Assembly (NCBI GenBank): GCA_961205875.1 | Contig: OY540816.1 | Span: 16,254,701-16,318,700 of the forward strand | Length of the DNA stretch: 64,000 bases | DNA from: Sialis fuliginosa | Taxonomy: Eukaryota; Arthropoda; Insecta; Megaloptera; Sialidae | Reading direction: 5' to 3' | Shown here: positions 37,301-47,747 of the stretch, piece by piece | How the letters are laid out: each line of letters starts with the position of its first letter | Numbering within the stretch: the first letter of the stretch is position 1 | The notes under the pieces: generated by a model | Told to the model about the DNA's origin: nothing | Seen by the model: only the letters and a program-made list of their open reading frames with translations | Databases searched by the model: none | Program-made: the position numbers and the translations under genes

Positions 37301-40300
37301 CATAGGATTTTATACATATAGCTTGTCACAGATGAAGGGTTGTAATTGATCTCATTCGATCCGGTAAAAAAAAATCCACAGTAGTGCAAGAGTTACTGGG
37401 AAAAATTACCCTCTACCTCGAATATCATAATCTGTAAAATGGACGAAAAAGTTACTTTAGCATATTTAATAAGCATTTTTCTATTTAATATGCTTTAATT
37501 TTTGACGTTTAGAGGGGGTCGTGTCTCTCATGACCCCCCCCCTGGATCCGCGCTTGAACACAACAGAATTTGTTGCCATTTTGTCAAAAAAAACACCGTC
37601 TTGCTGTTTTTATTTTTTTTTGTGTAAACACGACATTATTAGAAAGAATTTTTTTTTGACAGTGGCAGTTTCCACAATACAGGGGGTGCAAAAGTAAATA
37701 TACAGTTATGAGATATACAACTCATAACTGTATAGAGGTATCTATTTTTGCCAGTGGCGAGGCGTGAAATTTTTAAAAGGGAAGCATATTTTGTCAATCC
37801 TCCTATTCCTATTAACAAAAAAAAAACGTTATGAAACAGGTTTAGTTCATGCTTTTACTTTTTTAAATAAATTCTTATATATTAATATAGTAACTAAATG
37901 ATTCTACGTCTTATTTTCTTGTATTTTAGTCGATATTTGTATGACGAGTTGAAGTTCACTGCAGGAAATTTCACTAAAAAATTTAGAATTTTTGATTTCG
38001 TTAAAAGTATGTTTATTGTATAGAAAATGACGTGAAAAGTTGTTTGTTTCAAACCGCAGGTCTGTATCTCAAACCGTTCTCGAGATATAGCCTCTCAAAG
38101 TTTTAGTTTTTTCAAATTTTTGGAGAAAAATAGCCATAACTTCTGAACGTGTGGTCGGAATTGATTTTAGTTGACGGATTTGGAATCAGCGTGTCAAATT
38201 CTATATAATAACATGTATAATACCTTAAAACTAGAAAAAAAATAATTTCGCGAAAAATCGAAAAAATTTAAAGGGGTATACCTTAAAAAAATGTCGATTT
38301 TTGACCAAATTTTTTTGTCGGATTTTAAAGTATTATACATGTCATTGTATAGATTTTGAAACGCTGATTCCAAATCCGTCAACTAAAATCAATTCCGACG
38401 ATCCGTTCAAAAGTTATGGCCTTTTTTCTCCAAAAATTTGAAAAAACTAAAACTTTAAGAGGCTATATATCGCAAACGGTTTGAGATACAGACCTGCGGT
38501 TTGAAAATTTCACCTATTTAAATTTAGTCAACTTGTCAGTTTAATGTAATGATAAATTATATTAATTTTTAAATTACAAATGAACTATTCATCAGTTATA
38601 AATACATACGTCAAGAAAATGTAGCATAAATCATGTAAACATGCCGAAATAAAACATCGCGGTAATAATAATTCAACGCGATGAAAATGTAACGTCCGGA
38701 TGTCAGAAGTGGTCATAAATTACAACCTCTCATCAGATGTAAGACTTAATTAGATCTAGGTGGTCCGTTATCATAGAAGCATGTAAACACTTTCAGGGAA
38801 ACCACGTGCCAAATCGTTAACACCAGTTTTCAATTTTACTATCCGGTTTTTATAATTCTAACTGATAGGATACATCTTCTATTCATATAAAGAGAAAATT
38901 CCTGAGTGACTGACTCATCAACACCCTGGACTTGGACGTGAAATTTTAGGGATGTCGTATTTTTATAATGTAAGCACCCACTAAGAGATTTTCCGATATT
39001 CAGCTCTTAAAAAAAATTTAATTCGTTTATTAAAGGTGAATTTCAGTTAAATACATTTTTATTAAAATTAAAATCGTATTAAAAATATTAAAAAGTTCAA
39101 GTTAATATGGGTAAAAAATTGTTCCAGTAATGAACAGCCCAAACCCCTGGACTTAGAAATATGAAATTTTATGCTATAATGACGTAAGCACCCTCTGAAA
39201 GAATTTTTCATAGTTCAAATCCTGAACAATTATATAAAAATAATATTATTATTTTACTATTACCGACTTTTTTGTTGAACACTAATACCTATAAGAGATG
39301 AGAAAAATGAGTCTTTATAATGACTCAAGTCACTTGAGTCAATTCAAATTTTTTTAGAAATTCATTGGTCAAAAAAAAATCTAAAATTCAAATAATCTTT
39401 TTCTAAAATTTATGTTATTTTGATTTTAAAATATTCTTTCATATGTGTATTATAAAACAATACATCCACATTATTACGAATATTTTTCAAGATACCACCT
39501 CGAGTCTCTTCATTCACTAAACAGATTCTTTCTTTTTGAACGAATATTCATGAATTACACATCTCTGCTACCTATATATACTATAACAGGTATTTCCCGC
39601 GTTGCTTGTTAATTAGTTCTTACAGTATTCATTCGTGAAATGAGAAACAATTGAGTCACGATTATTTTTTCATTGTCGTGTAAAATATGAACTTAGGAGG
39701 TTACGCTTATTGGCCTATCCTATACACCGTCGATATTATATTATGTCGTTACTATAACCTTCCCTGATTTTCTCAGGGGTTCTTCTCTTCATTAATTTTT
39801 GACGAGAATAATATCTAGTGTTATATTGGGGGGGGGGGTTATTTAAGAAACTTGATGTACCGTTTTCAGGTACATCAAGTTTTTTAACTAAAAGTCCGAT
39901 GCGACTTTAGATTTGGAACGTATTCACGTCAATCCCTCGACTGTGCATCCCGACTCAGTCACACCCATTTTTTTTTGTTTTCAATTTGTGATGTAGGTAA
40001 TAATTGGTTGTATATTTATATTGAAGCCAAAATAGACAAAAAAATCATATATGTTTCGCTCAGTTAACAATATGACTAAGTACTTTTTTACTTTCCTTTT
40101 GCTAATTTTGATACCAGAGTAGGTACTCAATTATTAAAAAAATAAACGTTCAATATTTCATAAACTTGTTTGCATCTCTTATTTAAAAGTATATAAAGTA
40201 CTGGCACCAGTTGTGACCGCTATAAGATCAAGGTTTACTGTTTTTGGGATTGACGGGCTTCTTTTTTGTAATTCTCATGAACTCATGTTACTAATAAAAC

Positions 40301-43300
40301 AAGTAACTCTTTATTTAATGTATTTAATTACCAAAGTCCGCAAATATAGTTTGTTTTTTAAATTATAGTCTTTTATTTTGTTTATGCTTTTTCTCCAGTA
40401 ATGGATAAAGTAAAACCAATAATGAACACTATGCAATGCACACAATGATAAGTACTATGACACAAAAGATATAACAGAAAGAATCGTCAAATTTGAAACC
40501 ATTTTAACACCTATTGACCGATTTTCATCAAATCACGCTGTAAGACAGTTAAATGTATATATAGATTAATATTCAGAAATGGTATAGTAATCACATATCA
40601 ACCAATATTTCTAAATCAGTACATTTAATTTAAAAATAGCCATTACTGGGGTCATATCCAAGAGTGGTGCCAGTACCTTAAGTGTGTTTAGAAAACATTG
40701 ATTTTTTTGCCTGTTTATTAAGTAGAGTATTTAGTCGATTTGGCACCAGAACGACTTAATATGTAGGGTACCATAATCTGTTTTATAACATCGATGTAGC
40801 ATTTCGCCATCCGGTATCCTTTCATCTGAAAGATTTTGACATCAAGTCCGAAAGCCGGATCGGCCTTGTCTCACTTCTAACATTTACGCACAGACACACG
40901 TTCTATATTTACTCATTTGTAAATTAGGTGTACATATTTTTCTATAATATAATCTATCTTTTGTCAGCGCGGCGTGTATATTTTAACGCAGTGAATCAGT
41001 TTTTCTCACCCACACGAAACTTTTCACGAGTGTGTCACTACACTTGGCAACATGAGAATGTAGTGCGCGGTATCGCCACCGCGAGGCGCTGATTAATGTC
41101 ACACAAATATGACATATTCTAATCTTCGATCATGTTGTATTTATTTAAATTAGGAACACGTAAAATCACGAAATTTTAAATGGTATGCAATATTGGATAT
41201 ACTGACTATTGATGTAATTCTAAACCGGTATTAAAAAAGCGATGTTTTTATACAAATAACGTTTAAAAAACTTTCAATTTTTTTTATTTTAATAATTTTA
41301 CATTATGAAATATGTGACTAATTTCGCATTGAATATTGATTTAAATTAAATTTTAAAAAATATTTATTAAATTATTAAAAATATTAACTTTCAGGTGTAA
41401 GGCGTGTGACGTGGCCGCCTCCTCCAGAAACAGATCTCCTCATTGAAAGAGGCGAAGAGCCCGTATATATACAGGTATGTACATAAATCATATTATACAG
41501 CACAGGTTGATCTAAATTCTAAAGTAAAGACTTATAATTAGTGATTTAATTGCATAACTATCAGCTATATCGAAAAAATATCTTAATAAAACATCAATGG
41601 GAAATTCAAGTTTTTTTTTCTTCATGACAGCATAGTTACGACATCAGAAAACCTTTTAAGAATTTAGGTCACATTTTATACCAATCAAAAAATGTATTTG
41701 AAAAAAAAATAATAAGCGAAGCAATTCCCAGAGTTTGATATCGTTGATATTTCATTTCATTGTCTTTTCTTAGCTATTCTTCAATTATTTTCAATATAAT
41801 TAAGAGAATACACGCGTATGTTAATTTTATATAGAGAAAAAAAATATTGATATCAAATACCAAATTTAGCTAAGAAATTTAGAGCAGTGATACGTCAACT
41901 TGTGGTAACACAGTTGGCGACTCTGACCGTACAAAAAAAATTTCATAATATCGCCACTGTTTTAATACCGTTGGTGTATACATACCACGCGTGCACGAAA
42001 ATTGTCAAACACTTCATGAAACTTCAAGAGAACTGTTAGATAGGTTTGAAACATCATTTGAAAGTGCTTGCTAATTTTACTAGCTCGTAGGGGAAAATAT
42101 GTTTTTCCTTCTTTTAATATACAACAAATCTTAATATACAAACAAATCTTCTATTTATAAAATTTCTCAACCAACATTTACCTTTCAGCCCAACGAGCCC
42201 CTATACCAATCACCCCTACCAGTTGTATCGCCCGCGCCCGTGCACCCACAACAACAACTAAATATCAACATAAGCCACAGCCCCCAGCTCCTGCAACAGC
42301 AACAACAACAACAGCAGCAGTCCCCCGGCTGGGCCCACGTGCACTCCCCAGTGTTGACACCGTCCTCCGAACCCTCGTTTCAGTGTGTGTCCCAAGTGCG
42401 GTCGTACCAACCGCAATCGTTCAGATCCGTTCCTAACTCACCACCGCCGGGATTTGTCACACTTAGAACCGAGGCTCCTGTTACGCAGAAACCTCCACCG
42501 GTCATCTCGAGTCAACCAGCTACGGCTAGCTTCCAAGGTATGTTGCTTGTTAGGGATTTTTAAAACTTTCATGAATTTCGATTGTTGTGAGCAGTGACGC
42601 ACCAAGAAAAAAAAATCGGGTGCAACAACTAGTTGTGAGTGACCTTAAGCAATTGTCTCAAATTAAAATTACGTGCGGGCCGAAGCATTTTCTGAAAGCT
42701 ATAGTACATACGGCACACAGTGGGTTTAAAATTATCCCAAAAATAGTATTTTCACCCTCTTAATTACTCTTAAACTGCACAAAAACCAATTTTTAATTTG
42801 CTAGTACTGTTATAATATGTATGTGTAAATCTATATGAACATTTCTACAGTGATAGTGAGTATTTCTTCGATATCTTCTCTCTTTTAAGAGATAGAGAAA
42901 AAAATCAAATTTTATATGACACTCTATAACTACAAATGCAGATATAGTAAAATTGTATTTCTGCCTTATTTTAATTTAATTTAATACGTAATTCATGAGA
43001 TAAAAAATGTATTTATTGATGATATTAGGATATAGAACATATTATGGAAAAATTTATCATTTAAACGTTTAGTCAAATTGAAGGGGGTGAAAAAGTAATT
43101 AGGAGGGTAAATATACTATTCCTGGGGTAATTTTCATAAACTACAACTATAGAAAATAACGTGAAAAATTGAAATTTGAAAATCGCAGATCTTTATCTCA
43201 AACCGTTCTCGAAATATGGTTTCTTTAAGTTTTAACTTTTTTTTTTATTTTGGAGAAAATTACTGTAACGTCTTAACTTTTGAACAAGTAGTTGGAATTG

Positions 43301-43912
43301 ATTTTTGTTTACGGATTTAAAATCAGCGTGTCGAAATCTCGACATATACATATAATTATCAAAATTAAAAAAATATAATTTTAATTTTTTAAATTCCATT
43401 TTTTATTTTAATAAAAACAATTCCGGGTTACAGGCCACATTTCAGAGTCTTTCGGGTCGCATTTGACATGTGAGCCGCGTGTTTGACACCACTGATTGGT
43501 TCACACAAAAATCAGTTAATTTTTTGTTTTTTTTTGATGATCGGTCCACTGGGCATTTGCTCGGTTGCCCACCTGTCGTATCCCAACTTGTTAATAAACA
43601 ATTTTAGTTAATAAATAGATAAAATCGACTTCTGTTCATTGTATAATGTATATATATTAATTAATAATGTTTACAGGCGGTAGCAACATGAGAGGCGACC
43701 AGAAATGGCCACCACCGACCGTGAAGGCTCAATCCGAAGCCGAAAACGAAGCCCGGGTGCTTCTAGCAAAAGGCCCGGCTTGCCGGCCGCGCAAAATTAA
43801 GAAAGACTACTCCAAGTTTTTCGCGCAGCACGCTCTCACTTCCACCTACCCAGGCTACCGGGCCCCTCCAGGAACCCAACATTACATTGAGGAGGGAACT
43901 TCGAACCTTTAA
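25315..43912 (+). CDS. Zasp-like ZM-motif Z-disc protein, probably Zasp66-like
   Basis: The main coding chain is 25315-25439, 32440-32549, 41395-41474, 42189-42537 and 43677-43912. The phases are 2, 1, 0, 1, giving 299 residues. Residues 12-33 match the ZM (ZASP-like) motif (KQFNSPIKLYSPENVKDLL), and exon 2 carries its continuation (ANSAVLRMLEEEEERQ). The fourth exon is proline- and glutamine-rich with a polyQ run. The last exon ends in a basic, conserved-looking tail (RPRKIKKDYSKFF, then YPGYRAPPGTQHYIEEGT). Zasp/Enigma proteins bind alpha-actinin at Z-discs and muscle attachment sites. The usual N-terminal PDZ domain is absent from this window, and no LIM domain is present. The introns are large and packed with repeats. 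Likely polyadenylation signal AATAAA at 44260-44265 with a GU-rich stretch after it. The choice of Zasp66 over other Zasp genes is an inference from size and missing LIM domains. Confidence 0.87.
25686..26030 (+). repeat. Dispersed repeat with CTAGCTG..GCAGCTTCGCTTGC head
   Basis: The head is ACTAGCTGTATCCGCAGCTT and the tail is GGACAAACAGACAGAGAGACG. A reversed copy sits at about 63440-63790 inside the GATA-factor intron; it shares the internal AAGAGCGCGCTGG block and the tail. This head-and-tail pattern is widespread in insect genomes as a non-autonomous repeat. I cannot assign its class. Confidence 0.65.
27790..28153 (+). repeat. GGGTTCCGTA-type dispersed repeat, short copy
   Basis: The head is CGGACAAGTGCGAGTAGAAC followed by GAGGGTTCCGTACC. 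The end is GAGGTACGGAACCCTAA, so the repeat carries inverted GGTTCCGTACC motifs at both ends. It shares its head with the repeat at 9943. Confidence 0.65.
28154..29006. other. Gap: intron of the Zasp-like gene
   Basis: No supported feature. The open frames at 28386-28616 and 28632-28823 are low-complexity and unrecognised. Confidence 0.35.
29007..29041 (+). CDS. Candidate 35-nt alternative microexon of the Zasp-like gene
   Basis: A TTTTACAG acceptor and a GTATGC donor bound 35 bases. Joined to the phase-2 end of 25439, they read G-WTEEYVPPCTH without a stop and leave phase 1. That phase fits the acceptors at 34344 and 41395 but not 32440, so the exon would replace the one at 32440-32549. The residues do not look like random AT-rich translation. 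This is a prediction from splice signals and phase only. Confidence 0.38.
29280..29999. mobile_element. 720-bp hAT-like element containing a reversed GGGTTCCGTA repeat
   Basis: The ends are CAGGACCGTATTTA at the left and TAAATACGGTCCTG at the right. The flanking 8-mers ATAATACC and ATAATATA share six bases. The interior (about 29404-29965) is a reversed copy of the repeat at 9943-10395. Either the repeat inserted into the element or the element captured it. No transposase is present. Confidence 0.65.
30000..30960. other. Gap: intron of the Zasp-like gene with an 11-G run
   Basis: Includes an uninterrupted run of 11 G at 30388-30398. No exon is supported. Confidence 0.4.
30961..31239. mobile_element. 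279-bp hAT-like MITE with perfect 8-bp duplication
   Basis: The ends are CAGAGATTGGAAAAATAG at the left and CTATTTTTCCAATCTCTA at the right, complementary except for the outermost base. Identical 8-mers ATTATTAC flank the element at 30953-30960 and 31240-31247. The exact duplication suggests a fairly recent insertion. The open frame overlapping it is not a gene. Confidence 0.85.
31521..31526 (+). promoter_or_regulatory. Predicted initiator (TCAGTC) of the second Zasp promoter
   Basis: TCAGTC matches the insect initiator consensus. An AT-rich AAATAAAATAAAAC stretch lies about 30 bases upstream. The start of transcription would be near 31523, giving a leader of about 93 bases before the ATG at 31616. 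Confidence 0.4.
31616..31638 (+). CDS. Alternative first coding exon of the Zasp-like gene (MSVLANN)
   Basis: ATG AGT GTC TTG GCG AAT AAT CG, then a GTAAGT donor. It ends in phase 2, exactly as the exon at 25315-25439 does, so both can join the acceptor at 32440. Using this start gives a 265-residue product that reads MSVLANNRIDFSRQ and lacks the first part of the ZM motif. The leader upstream is less AT-rich than the intron and has an initiator match. Strong by phase and signals, unproven by transcript. Confidence 0.65.
32550..34343. other. Gap: intron of the Zasp-like gene with a 12-G run
   Basis: Holds a run of 12 G at 33541-33552 beside a GC-rich repeat fragment (GGGCTAAGAAGGGCC). A related fragment occurs beside a 10-G run at 24605-24614. 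Other repeat remnants are unbounded. Confidence 0.4.
34344..34472 (+). CDS. Candidate 129-nt cassette exon of the Zasp-like gene
   Basis: An acceptor (TTGTGATTTAG) and a GTAAAA donor bound 129 bases, a multiple of three. It enters and leaves in phase 1, so it can be included or skipped between 32549 and 41395. Its 43 codons are open and contain RRFIWPPLNE, which resembles RRVTWPPPPE at the start of the 41395 exon. That similarity argues for a related protein segment. Against it, the last third overlaps a promoter-like motif (see 34447-34503), and the donor is weak. With it the product would be 342 residues. Confidence 0.5.
34447..34642 (+). promoter_or_regulatory. Promoter-like block with YY1/Pho-type and NRF1-type motifs
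   Basis: GCCGCCATTTTG (34447-34458) matches the YY1/Pleiohomeotic-type promoter motif, and the palindrome TGCGCATGCGCA (34492-34503) matches the NRF1 / erect wing consensus. Downstream, a possible untranslated exon ends at 34642 with ACAG and a GTAAAA donor. This would make a third promoter for the Zasp-like gene, producing a transcript that starts coding further down. Motif-based prediction. Confidence 0.45.
34643..37740. other. Gap: intron of the Zasp-like gene
   Basis: AT-rich with repeat remnants at about 35975-36200 and 36650-36710. A perfect 14-bp-stem hairpin sits at about 37696-37734 (TATACAGTTATGAG and its complement). There is a 9-C run at 37534-37542. No exon is supported; the frame at 35974-36261 is low-complexity with repeat-like sequence. 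Confidence 0.4.
37752..38520. mobile_element. Fold-back element, second copy of the inner element at 5.99-6.99 kb
   Basis: It begins CCAGTGGCGAGGCGT and continues with the same left segment as 5995-6175 (AAAGGGAAGCATATTTTG onward), then the same long palindrome (arms in about 37905-38510). The right terminus is missing, so this copy is truncated. The 130-bp spacer between the CGACTAAAAT and ACCGCAGG blocks is in the left arm here and in the right arm in the first copy. A one-armed relative lies at about 43140-43400. Confidence 0.7.
38925..39228 (+). repeat. Pair of degenerate direct repeats
   Basis: About 85 bases starting CCTGGACTTGGACGTGAAAT (38926) recur at 39149 as CCTGGACTTAGAAATATGAA. 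Both continue through GTAAGCACCC and a TTTTTC-type end. This may be the internal unit of a dispersed repeat. Confidence 0.5.
40194..40680. mobile_element. TAAGGTACTGG-ended non-autonomous element, copy 2
   Basis: The ends are TAAAGTACTGGCACCAG at the left and TGGTGCCAGTACCTTA at the right. It lies inverted relative to copy 1 at 12384-12914 and lacks the 46-bp TTAA-flanked insert found there. There is no coding capacity. Confidence 0.75.
40681..41394. other. Gap: intron of the Zasp-like gene with a GC-rich island
   Basis: About 40740-40890 and 40965-41100 are much less AT-rich than the surroundings, with CpG-containing motifs (GCGCGGTATCGCC, CCGCGAGGCGC). These could be regulatory or decayed repeat. 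I see no splice-bounded exon in them. Confidence 0.3.
43140..43400 (+). repeat. One-armed relative of the 6-kb and 38-kb fold-back elements
   Basis: Shares TCTCAAACCGTTCTCGA, TTGGAATTGATTTT and AAATCAGCGTGTC with those elements but is diverged and has no second arm. It lies in the last intron of the Zasp-like gene. Confidence 0.6.
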
Positions 43913-45624
43913 GTAAATAATATGAACCAAGGCGAAGACGCCCGAATCTACAATCCTTCGAAAATATCTCACTAACTTATAACTTTATTTTTAATTTTTT
44001 CGCGATTCGATGATTTTTGATTTCTGGGTAAACGACATAATAACTTTAAATCATGAAATTTTTATTTCAAAAATAATAATAAATAACTGGAAAAAGTCGA
44101 ATTAGAGCATAAGAAATATAATTTGCAATTCAAAAGAAGATCGTACCCCCTCCCCAAAAAATTGAAAATTATGTTTCTTTATTGTTACTCAATTTGACTA
44201 ACAACAACAAAAAACATTTAAAATTTTCATTCTATATTTGTATTATGATTATAATTTAAAATAAAGTTATAAGTTTTATCAGATTTCTTTTGTGATTTGT
44301 ATTATAAAATATAATATTTTATGGTATACGATGTAGAAAGAAAAATTATAAAGAACAAATGAATTTATATTGAAAACTAAAAAAGTGAATAATTTTTTTA
44401 CCAGCAAAATGCTGAAAACTATAAAAGCTGTACATAATATCACAAATAAGTTTTTAAAAAATATATAATAATTTTCGCGTATGGTATTTTATTTGTTTGT
44501 AAGCTTCGACAAATTTGCATATTTTTGTATAGTAAAAAAAATTCTGATTAAAAACAACAATTAGATTTTGAATATTTGAATGTTAGATTCGCTAACGCCA
44601 TCTATTGAAAACAATGTAAAATTGTTAAATCAGTTTCTTTTACTATATTATTATTATTCTCGTAGACGCTTACTTAAAGTTTGTTGTGTGACAAAAATGT
44701 CTTAAAATATCATAGTTGATATAAATATGAAACATTGAATACTTAAATATGGATATCTTTCATTAAAATTCAATCGAATTTTTTGTTGATAAATAGAAAT
44801 GAGATTGATATCCATATATTAATTAAATATACTAATCCATGTGATATCCCTACTTGTGTTTACCTTTTTTACACAATTCTTGTTGTCCATTAGAACATAA
44901 TTCATATATTCAACTCTTTGTATATATTAGTTTATAATAAAATAATGATATAAAATTATTAAACATCAGATTATAAAGTCCTTAAATATAACTTTCTAAA
45001 TAAGGACACAAAATTTTTAATAATTAAACGAATAAAATAGAATTATTAATACTGTTATAAATCAACATTAATATTTTATTGCTTATTTTATGAAAACAAA
45101 TGTTGTATAACTATAAAGTGATGCTATGTTAGCTTCAACTAACGATAAAATGTTTAATAGCTATAAATAAATAAAATTGTGATTATTATTATTATTATAT
45201 ATAAGTAAATAATTGTACATCTGCTTAGATGAAATAAAAAAATTATAAAATACTCGTTTTATTAAACAAAAATTTATCTAGCATGAGTTAAGCCTTACAT
45301 ATTATTAGCTCGTACCCTATAGTTTTTCGATTCATTCGATTACGTTAATTAATAATGATACTATGAAAAAAAATTTACAAATTACAGTCAGTATTATATG
45401 AAATTATTTTTTTGGGGAAAATAAAATAATAAAAATTGAAATCCTTTCTCTCAGTATTTATTTCCACACTTTTCAAACAAAAATATATTTGACGTGCAAA
45501 GACATGGTTCATGTTTTTTATTTACATACAACTAGCTTAATGACTAAAAAAAATAGATTTTATATCTGAAGGCAGCCTTAAAAAGGCAGGTAAAGGTTAA
45601 TTCACCCGTGTCTATTTTATACAC
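43913..45624. other. Gap: 3' UTR of the Zasp-like gene and intergenic sequence
   Basis: The 3' UTR probably ends shortly after AATAAA at 44260-44265. Further AATAAA signals near 45165 and 45233 are possible distal sites. Otherwise AT-rich with no feature. Confidence 0.5.
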
Positions 45625-46124
45625 GAGGGATGCACAAAAACAAAAAAAAAAAAACAAAAAAAAAATTAATTTAAAATTAATTTTAAATTAATTATTATAA
45701 GAATAAATAATTATATAGTGGAGATTATTCTAATATCTAATACAGCAATACCTTCCTCATATCGCAGCTTAAATTCCAGACCCCTGCTGTAAAATGAAAA
45801 GTTACTAAAAAGTATAGAATTTTGTATTACATTAAGTACGCAGAGAGTTAAGTCTAAAAAGACAGTGTAGAGATTGAATAATGACAATAAAATGGCATTG
45901 GACACTCAGCTGTGCCAATATAAAGCCAAAAAACATGATATTAGTAGAATAAGTGGCATAAATAACAAAGGAGGCTATAATTTAAAACTGCCTTAGTAAA
46001 GAGGAGCGCAAAAAAATGAGGTATTTGAAAAAGATAAATATTCTTATGTTAGAATTTCTATGACATGAAGTACTTCCACTCAAAATGATATTACACTATT
46101 AATATAAAAAAGTTGTGCATCCCT
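45625..46124. mobile_element. Inverted-terminal repeat element with AGGGATGCACAA ends
   Basis: CGAGGGATGCACAAA at about 45625 faces TTGTGCATCCCTAC ending near 46124. Ends of this form are typical of hAT MITEs, but I do not see a clean 8-bp duplication. A long A-rich tract follows the left end (45640-45666). Confidence 0.5.
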
Positions 46125-47747
46125 ACACTACAAATAAAATACTTACAAAATAAATCCTTATTTCTTATAATAAAATTAATTGTATCACTTTAATCATCCC
46201 AGTCAAAAATGTTATTAATCACAAATTAATAAACAGACAACAACTATTAAAATTTGTGAAATTCAATAACAAAATAAATATATATTATGATAATTCGTTA
46301 TTTGGATTTTGTTAATATCAAAATTACTTTATTTACAAAAAAAGCATTTCTATAAATGTTTTTTTTTGAATAGTAGAATTTCTTTTAACATTATCTTTAT
46401 CAGTTCCAACAAAATTTAATTTTATATTCAACCTTATTCATTTTAATTTTTTTAAGAGGTCACATGACATCTACCTGAACAGATAGATATGACCCCTTGT
46501 TATAATTATATCATAACCATTCATAACATTCATATTATTAACATTTTAATATATTTTTAAACATCAATTTTTTTGCATTTTGAAATTGGGGAATTTATTT
46601 TTATTTAACTAACCTTGGACAGCCCTGTCTACATTAAAATACAAAATACAACTCTATTACTATTCCTCTTCGTTAAGGTGACCAAACACTCTGTTCCACT
46701 GCCCCCTTAATTTTCAAAGTATCCTCCTCTTTCTTAAGATGTAATTCAATAGTACGTTATTTTTATTCTATATAAAAATTATTATATTTAAATACAGAAT
46801 TTTCAACTTCATTCTAAATTAGATTCCAGGCAAAAAATAAATCTCACATAATCTAGCTAAAATGGTTTGAGGACTGTTAGAAGAAAACTAGTAAAAAAAT
46901 TTGAAAGGTCTCAAGAAAATGAGGGGGGCGGTCAATTTATTGAAATCCCATTTTTGCGATTTCAATATCTGCTCAATTTATCTCTGAATACAAAGATATA
47001 TGGAGGGAGCACTTCATATGATGAAATGTACAGTATATCATTAGCTAGTGCCATTTATGATTTGCATTTACTTTTTCAGTGAGTGTTTATTAATTCATCT
47101 GACAAAATTTTAAAGAATTAATAGGTGTTGATTTATATACATTTCTTATTATTTAATTTTCATACTAATTAAAACATTAACTATCTAATGTTCTTTTACC
47201 TGCCATCGAGAAAACACTCTTTTTTACTCAATACTCCCCCCTAATATCTTTATAATCAGCTTTTCCATACTAAATAATTAATTAGGTTGAAATTTTGTAA
47301 GATTTGTTCAATAATATAGCGTCAAGTCATCACGGATGTTTTAAATTGTACTTTTTAACAAGTTTGTTTTTAAAGCCAAATATTTTCAACAAAAGGATGT
47401 TAATGTGTATATTTAATTAAAAAAGTACAAAACAGTGTAAACTTCATAAATGTACATCTAAATATATTACTGATAACATATTTAGAATTTAGTACCGTTT
47501 TTCAGTTATTTTACTTAAATAAATAGTGGTTTTCAAAAAAATTAAACAATTTTAAAGTCTAGTCTAAGAAATAATAAAACAATCCAATAAATCGATTTTC
47601 AGTCACAGATAAAAAAATATAATTAAATTTTAATTTTGAAAACCACTAAAATATTAACAAGAAGGAACCATTTTATTATTATTATTATTATAATATACAT
47701 ATATTTCAATCAAAATAAATAGTAACAATAAAAATGCAATGTAACAC
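46125..47747. other. Gap: convergent intergenic region
   Basis: AT-rich. A small hairpin (about 46455-46500, ATCTACCTG against CAGATAGAT) is present. TTTATT at 47672-47677 is, on the minus strand, an AATAAA signal about 70 bases after the HERC4 stop. Confidence 0.45.

Noticed and set aside
42385-42597. 70-codon plus-strand frame overlapping a Zasp exon
   Set aside because: Shadow of the real exon 42189-42537 in another frame; runs past its splice donor.
43763-43972. 69-codon minus-strand frame opposite the last Zasp exon
   Set aside because: Antisense shadow of a GC-richer coding exon.
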